Shown here one piece after another: positions 3,668-6,780 of a stretch of DNA of 6,780 nucleotides. Source of the DNA: Caryophanales bacterium UBA2450 (lineage in GTDB: Bacteria > Bacillota_I > Bacilli_A > RFN20 > CAG-826). A program made the position numbers and the translations under genes. The DNA lies in NCBI GenBank assembly GCA_002342545.1, contig DDQE01000012.1:1-6780 (forward strand), read 5' to 3'. The first letter of the stretch is position 1. Each line of letters starts with the position of its first letter. The notes under the pieces were generated by a model. That model saw nothing but the letters and a program-made list of their open reading frames with translations. It did no database searches and had not been told where the DNA came from.

Positions 3668-5795
3668 GAAAAGTTATCATATTACTGGATTTGATTGCGC
3701 ACACTGCGCACTTAAAAGTGAAAAGCATTTAAATAAACATCCTGCTATTAATAATGCAGTAATCGATTTTGCTAAAGATAAATTATTTATTGAATATAAA
3801 GATAAAGAATTAACTATCGATGAAATTTTGAAATCAATTGCTGAAGTGGAATCTGATCCAATTGAAATTGTAGATGCGACCAAAGAAAAGAAAAGATATA
3901 AGATCTTTAATAAAGACTTCTGGTATACCTTAGCTAGAGTATTAATAGGTGTCACTATTATCTTAGTGTGCTCTATTGCGTTAACTCATGAGCAATTCTA
4001 TATTCAACTTGGCTTATACGCTTTTGGCATTGTTTTATTAACTTATGATGTTACTTGGAAAGTAATTCTTCATATTGCTCATAAAGAAAATCCAATTGAT
4101 GAATCTTTATTAATTACGTTATGTACTGTAGGGGCGTTTATTGTGGCGATTATCGCCCATGAACCTCACTTCTTTATGGAAGCTTTAATGGTTGTGACCT
4201 TATATCAAGTTGGTAAAATTATTGAAGGCATTGCCACTAATAAATCTAAAGAGGCTGTTGCTAGAGCGGTCAATTTAAGAATTGAGCACGCTGCTAAATT
4301 AGTTAATGGAGAAATTCAGGAAGTTTCTCCAGAAATGCTTGACGTCAATGATATGATCGTGGTCACCGCTGGAGAATATATTCCAGTAGATGCGGTAGTT
4401 ATTTCTGGAGACGGACAAGTTGATACTTCGAGTTTAACTGGTGAATTTGTTCCTGTAAGTGCAAAAGAAGGAATGGAATTATATTCTGGCTATTTATTAA
4501 AAGAAGGCACTTTAAATTTAAAAGTTATTAGAACTTATCAAAATTCTGCAGTTAGCAAGATTATTGATTTAATTTCTAATAGTGGGGCGAAAAAATCTAA
4601 AGCCGATGAATTTGTTTCTAGATTCGCTAAATGGTATACCCCAATTGTCTTTATTGTTTCTTTACTTGTTGCTATTATTGGAGGAGCAATTACTAATAAC
4701 TGGAAAGACTGGGTTATTTTAGGACTTAAGATGATGGTGGTAGCTTGCCCTTGCGCGATTGTTATTTCTGTTCCACTTGCCTATTTTGCAGCATTAGGAT
4801 TAGCTAGTAAAAATGGTATTGTCTTTAAAGGCACTAACTATATTGATGAACTTAATCGTATGGAAAAATTAGTGACTGACAAGACTGGAACTTTAACTAA
4901 AGGCGTCTTTGAAATTAGTAAAATTGTTCCTATTGGAGTGAAGCAAGATTTCTTACTTGATGTGATGTCTAGCGTTGAATCTTTAAGTAATCATCCGATT
5001 GGAAAAACTATTGCAAAACTTAAAAAAAGCAGTGTTTTGAGCGAAAATTTCGAAGAATTAGCAGGTTTAGGCGTATGTGCTGAATATAAAGGCGATATGG
5101 TCTTAATTGGTAATTCTAAGCTATTGAATGAATATGAAATCGAGTTTGAAGAAGTCGATGAAAATGGTGTGGTTGTCTATTGTGTGTATGATGGTAAATA
5201 CATCGGATATTTAGTCATCTCAGATGAAGTTAGAGAAAGTAGTAAAGAGTTAGTTTCTTCACTTCAAAATAGTGGCGTTGATGTTGTTCTTCTTACTGGA
5301 GATAAAGAACATAACACTCAAAAATTATGTAGCGAATTAGGAATTAAAAAATATTATTCATCTTTACTCCCTGATCAAAAGATTGAATGCTTAGAAAAAG
5401 AGTTATCTAATAAATACGCGACTGGCTTTATTGGAGATGGAATTAACGATGCTGCTTCAATTAAAAGAGCGGATATTGGCTTTGCAATGGGTGCAATTGG
5501 AAGTGACGCAGCGATTGAAAGCGCAGATGTCGTGATTATGAATGATGAGCCAATGAAGGTCTATGATTCAATTAGAATCGCTAAGATCGCTAGACACACC
5601 TCTATCTTTAATATCATCTTTGCTTTAAGTGTGAAAATTGGAGTGGAGTTAGCCGCTATTATTACTAGCCTATTAGGAAAGGGCGAACTTATTCCAATGT
5701 GGCTAGCTGTATTAGCAGATACTGGACTAACTGTATTAATGGTCATTAATTCTTTATTAATCTTATATAGAAAAATTAAACGTAAAAGTGTTTAA
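3660..5795 (+). CDS. cadA: P1B-2-type Zn/Cd/Pb-translocating ATPase
   Basis: 711 residues, the usual size for CadA/ZntA pumps that export divalent soft metals across the cytoplasmic membrane. Domains in order: an N-terminal heavy-metal-associated domain with GFDCAHC (C13, C16); two membrane helix pairs (about 89-129 and 148-187); an actuator domain with SLTGE (258-262); TM5; TM6 with the CPC metal site (363-365); the phosphorylation loop DKTGTLTKG with D407; the nucleotide domain with SNHPIG (443-448) and TGDK (546-549); the hinge GDGIND (592-597); and TM7/TM8. K659 in TM7 and D687 in TM8 are the charged residues that mark the Zn/Cd/Pb subgroup, separating it from copper pumps. The usual Pro after GDGINDA is Ala here. 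AAGGAG (3648-3653) stands six bases before the ATG inside the sensor gene. Expression should follow that sensor. The exact metal preference is inferred. Confidence 0.96.
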   Translation: MIKKSYHITGFDCAHCALKSEKHLNKHPAINNAVIDFAKDKLFIEYKDKELTIDEILKSIAEVESDPIEIVDATKEKKRYKIFNKDFWYTLARVLIGVTIILVCSIALTHEQFYIQLGLYAFGIVLLTYDVTWKVILHIAHKENPIDESLLITLCTVGAFIVAIIAHEPHFFMEALMVVTLYQVGKIIEGIATNKSKEAVARAVNLRIEHAAKLVNGEIQEVSPEMLDVNDMIVVTAGEYIPVDAVVISGDGQVDTSSLTGEFVPVSAKEGMELYSGYLLKEGTLNLKVIRTYQNSAVSKIIDLISNSGAKKSKADEFVSRFAKWYTPIVFIVSLLVAIIGGAITNNWKDWVILGLKMMVVACPCAIVISVPLAYFAALGLASKNGIVFKGTNYIDELNRMEKLVTDKTGTLTKGVFEISKIVPIGVKQDFLLDVMSSVESLSNHPIGKTIAKLKKSSVLSENFEELAGLGVCAEYKGDMVLIGNSKLLNEYEIEFEEVDENGVVVYCVYDGKYIGYLVISDEVRESSKELVSSLQNSGVDVVLLTGDKEHNTQKLCSELGIKKYYSSLLPDQKIECLEKELSNKYATGFIGDGINDAASIKRADIGFAMGAIGSDAAIESADVVIMNDEPMKVYDSIRIAKIARHTSIFNIIFALSVKIGVELAAIITSLLGKGELIPMWLAVLADTGLTVLMVINSLLILYRKIKRKSV

Positions 5796-5806
5796 TATAG
5801 TGGTAT

Positions 5807-5883
5807 GCGCCATTAACTCAACTGGATAGAGTGTCAGACTTCGAATCTGGAAGTTGAGGGTTCGAGTCCTTCATGGCGCGCCA
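5807..5883 (+). tRNA. trnR: tRNA-Arg (anticodon UCG)
   Basis: A 77-nt cloverleaf with encoded CCA. The acceptor GCGCCAT/ATGGCGC is perfect. The D stem is ACTC/GAGT. The anticodon stem TCAGA/TCTGG has a terminal T-G pair, and the loop CTTCGAA puts TCG at 34-36. The T loop TTCGAGT is canonical. It reads CGA and possibly CGG. It begins 11 bases after the ATPase stop with no terminator between. The only -10-like hexamer nearby (TAATAT, 5793-5798) has no -35 partner. The tRNA therefore appears to be processed from the metal-operon transcript, at least in part. Confidence 0.97.
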
Positions 5884-5896
5884 TAATCGTATACAT

Positions 5897-5911
5897 ACTT
5901 TGATACAAAGT
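5897..5911 (+). repeat. Small perfect hairpin behind tRNA-Arg
   Basis: ACTTTG and CAAAGT pair around ATA. No T tract follows, so it is not itself a terminator. It could stabilise or delimit the 3' trailer of the tRNA precursor. Confidence 0.4.
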
Positions 5912-5930
5912 GGAATATGCGAAAAACCGC

Positions 5931-5956
5931 AAAAATGCTCAGAAATGGGCATTTTT
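5931..5956 (+). terminator. Terminator of the metal operon and tRNA-Arg
   Basis: AAAAATGCTC (5931-5940) pairs with GGGCATTTTT (5947-5956) over ten pairs with one wobble and a six-base loop, ending in T residues. The A/T-flanked symmetry lets it work in both directions, so it could also stop transcription leaving the IS66 element leftward. Bases 5957-6042 show no gene or clear signal. Confidence 0.85.
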
Positions 5957-6042
5957 AATTTTCTTATATTTCTAATAAATGATGAATAATTAGTCAGCTC
6001 TTTTGATAGAATCGTATGCCTAAAAGATATCCATCTTGACAA

Positions 6043-6082
6043 TGTTCGAATATTCACACAGGTGTTCGAAAATTCGTACAGG
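6043..6082. repeat. Two 20-bp tandem repeats at the IS66 end
   Basis: TGTTCGAATATTCACACAGG (6043-6062) is followed directly by TGTTCGAAAATTCGTACAGG (6063-6082). They match at 17 of 20 positions and share the palindrome TTCGAA. The second copy ends on the base before the transposase stop codon. They are probably part of the element's terminal region, perhaps transposase-binding sites. The true tip and target duplication cannot be set without the other end. Confidence 0.75.
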
Positions 6083-6780
6083 TTATTTTATATACTGTTT
6101 TATAGATAGTTCCTTAGGAAGTTTCTCTGACCACGGCAAGAGATCATCAATAGGAACTTTATTTATATTTTCAAGCGCGTATTCCAAATATTTATCAACA
6201 ACTAAAGCATTCGCCTTAGCGGTTTGAACAATTGTAAATATTCTTCCAGATATAGAAGCTCCATTTTCTGTTTTAGCGAACAAGACATTTCTTCTCATAA
6301 TAGCGAAAGGCTTGATAGCTCTTTCACATATGTTATTAGATATTGGAATGTGTCCATCTAAAAGGAAGGTTTTACTTTCACTTTCTATATTTAAGAAATA
6401 TTTAACAGCAGCGTCTAATGTGGTACCTTCCTCAGGATGAATGTTGTGAAGATAGTTATAAATATCATCAACTATTTTCTTATATTCATCACTTTGACGA
6501 ATCTTATATATTTCTAGTGGCGATTTCTTATTAGCTTTTAATTCAGCCTCTTTAGCAAATAGGCGATCAATTCTTATCACCATCTCGTTAGCGGCACTTA
6601 TTTTCTTTTGCTCATCATTAAGTATCTTAACGATGTCATAGAACTTTCTTCTTATATGAGCGAAGCACCTTTGAATATTTATTCCTTTATTAGCTAAATC
6701 ATCATATCCAGCATATCCATCGGTAACAATATATCCTTTATATCCATCAAGAAGCGATTTTGTTTTATCCGTTTCTCTAG
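6083..6780 (-). CDS. IS66-family transposase (TnpC), C-terminal part
   Basis: The reading frame enters from the right edge and continues without interruption to TAA at 6083-6085, giving 231 visible residues. An internal Met at 6583 is not the start, because family motifs lie upstream of it. TDGYAGYDDL carries the second catalytic Asp (codon 6719-6721). It is followed by CFAHIRRKF, the conserved Cys-x-Ala-His segment. SNNICERAIKPF carries the catalytic Glu (codon 6323-6325) of the DDE triad, and the IS66 C-terminal extension ends with DDLLPW and a basic tail. The first Asp and the N-terminal domains are outside the window. The enzyme cuts and joins the element ends. The visible part is intact with no frameshift, so the element may be recent or active. 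Confidence 0.95.
   Translation of the reverse strand, partial: RETDKTKSLLDGYKGYIVTDGYAGYDDLANKGINIQRCFAHIRRKFYDIVKILNDEQKKISAANEMVIRIDRLFAKEAELKANKKSPLEIYKIRQSDEYKKIVDDIYNYLHNIHPEEGTTLDAAVKYFLNIESESKTFLLDGHIPISNNICERAIKPFAIMRRNVLFAKTENGASISGRIFTIVQTAKANALVVDKYLEYALENINKVPIDDLLPWSEKLPKELSIKQYIK

Larger units (their letters stand above)
6043..6780 (-). mobile_element. IS66-family insertion sequence, partial at right edge
   Basis: The element consists of the transposase 3' part plus the 40-bp repeat pair; the left limit is approximate. It is inserted downstream of the tRNA-Arg terminator in the opposite orientation. The accessory genes found in some IS66 elements and the far inverted repeat lie beyond the window, if present. 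Confidence 0.75.

Noticed and set aside
3677..3955. 92-codon minus-strand frame
   Set aside because: Antisense to the metal-binding domain and first helix of the ATPase; no independent support.
5561..5746. 61-codon minus-strand frame
   Set aside because: Antisense to the last membrane helices of the ATPase.
5818..6057. 79-codon minus-strand frame
   Set aside because: Its C-terminus is the antisense translation of tRNA-Arg, a frequent annotation artefact.
6036..6227. 63-codon plus-strand frame
   Set aside because: Antisense to the IS66 transposase and its end repeats.
6083..6583. Transposase taken as a complete 166-residue gene from the Met at 6583
   Set aside because: The same frame continues upstream to the window edge with essential IS66 motifs (TDGYAGYD, CFAHIRRKF), so the Met is internal.

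Overview
The window is strongly AT-rich and looks like a chromosomal segment of a low-GC Gram-positive bacterium (Bacilli or a Mollicutes relative using the standard stop code). Four lines of evidence support this: all four tRNA genes encode their CCA end; promoters are sigma-A-like with 17-18 bp spacers; Shine-Dalgarno sites are AGGAG-like; and TGA is used as a stop (2547-2549) while Trp is TGG. I cannot name a genus.

Layout from left to right. (1) 1-380: tRNA-Thr(CGU) and tRNA-Val(GAC), each with its own promoter and intrinsic terminator. (2) 399-1225: an AlkD-like DNA alkylation-repair glycosylase whose promoter places the transcript start on its ATG (apparently leaderless), then tRNA-Gly(CCC) with its promoter in the alkD tail, and a terminator. 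(3) 1226-2767: an accessory-looking patch. It holds an orphan 35-codon open tail, three copies of a 12-bp direct repeat, an unrecognised 217-residue protein with a conserved-looking Lys...Pro-Val-Trp-Asp motif, a ribbon-helix-helix (antitoxin-like) gene, and a HipA/CtkA-type kinase gene cut off after its N-lobe. (4) 2774-3276: a MutT/MutX-like NUDIX hydrolase and a terminator. (5) 3255-5956: a metal-resistance operon. An ArsR/SmtB (CadC-like) sensor overlaps a P1B-2 Zn/Cd/Pb-efflux ATPase (CadA/ZntA type). Two sensor operators lie upstream, one filling the -35/-10 spacer. tRNA-Arg(UCG) follows the ATPase by 11 nt and shares its only visible terminator. (6) 6043-6780: the 3' part of an IS66-family element on the minus strand, bounded by two 20-bp tandem repeats abutting the transposase stop. 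It runs off the right edge.

How the genes work together. The clearest unit is the metal operon: the sensor should release its operators on binding Zn/Cd/Co and derepress itself, the pump and possibly the tRNA. AlkD and the NUDIX enzyme are both nucleic-acid or nucleotide damage functions, but they are separate transcription units. The RHH/truncated-kinase pair resembles a degraded or minimal HipBA-type toxin-antitoxin locus co-transcribed with the NUDIX gene. Four scattered single tRNA genes and an IS element suggest a segment of repeated small insertions. I do not see a clear-cut new system. The best candidates for novelty are the unrecognised 217-residue protein, the kinase N-lobe with its RHH partner, and the metal-operon-linked tRNA.
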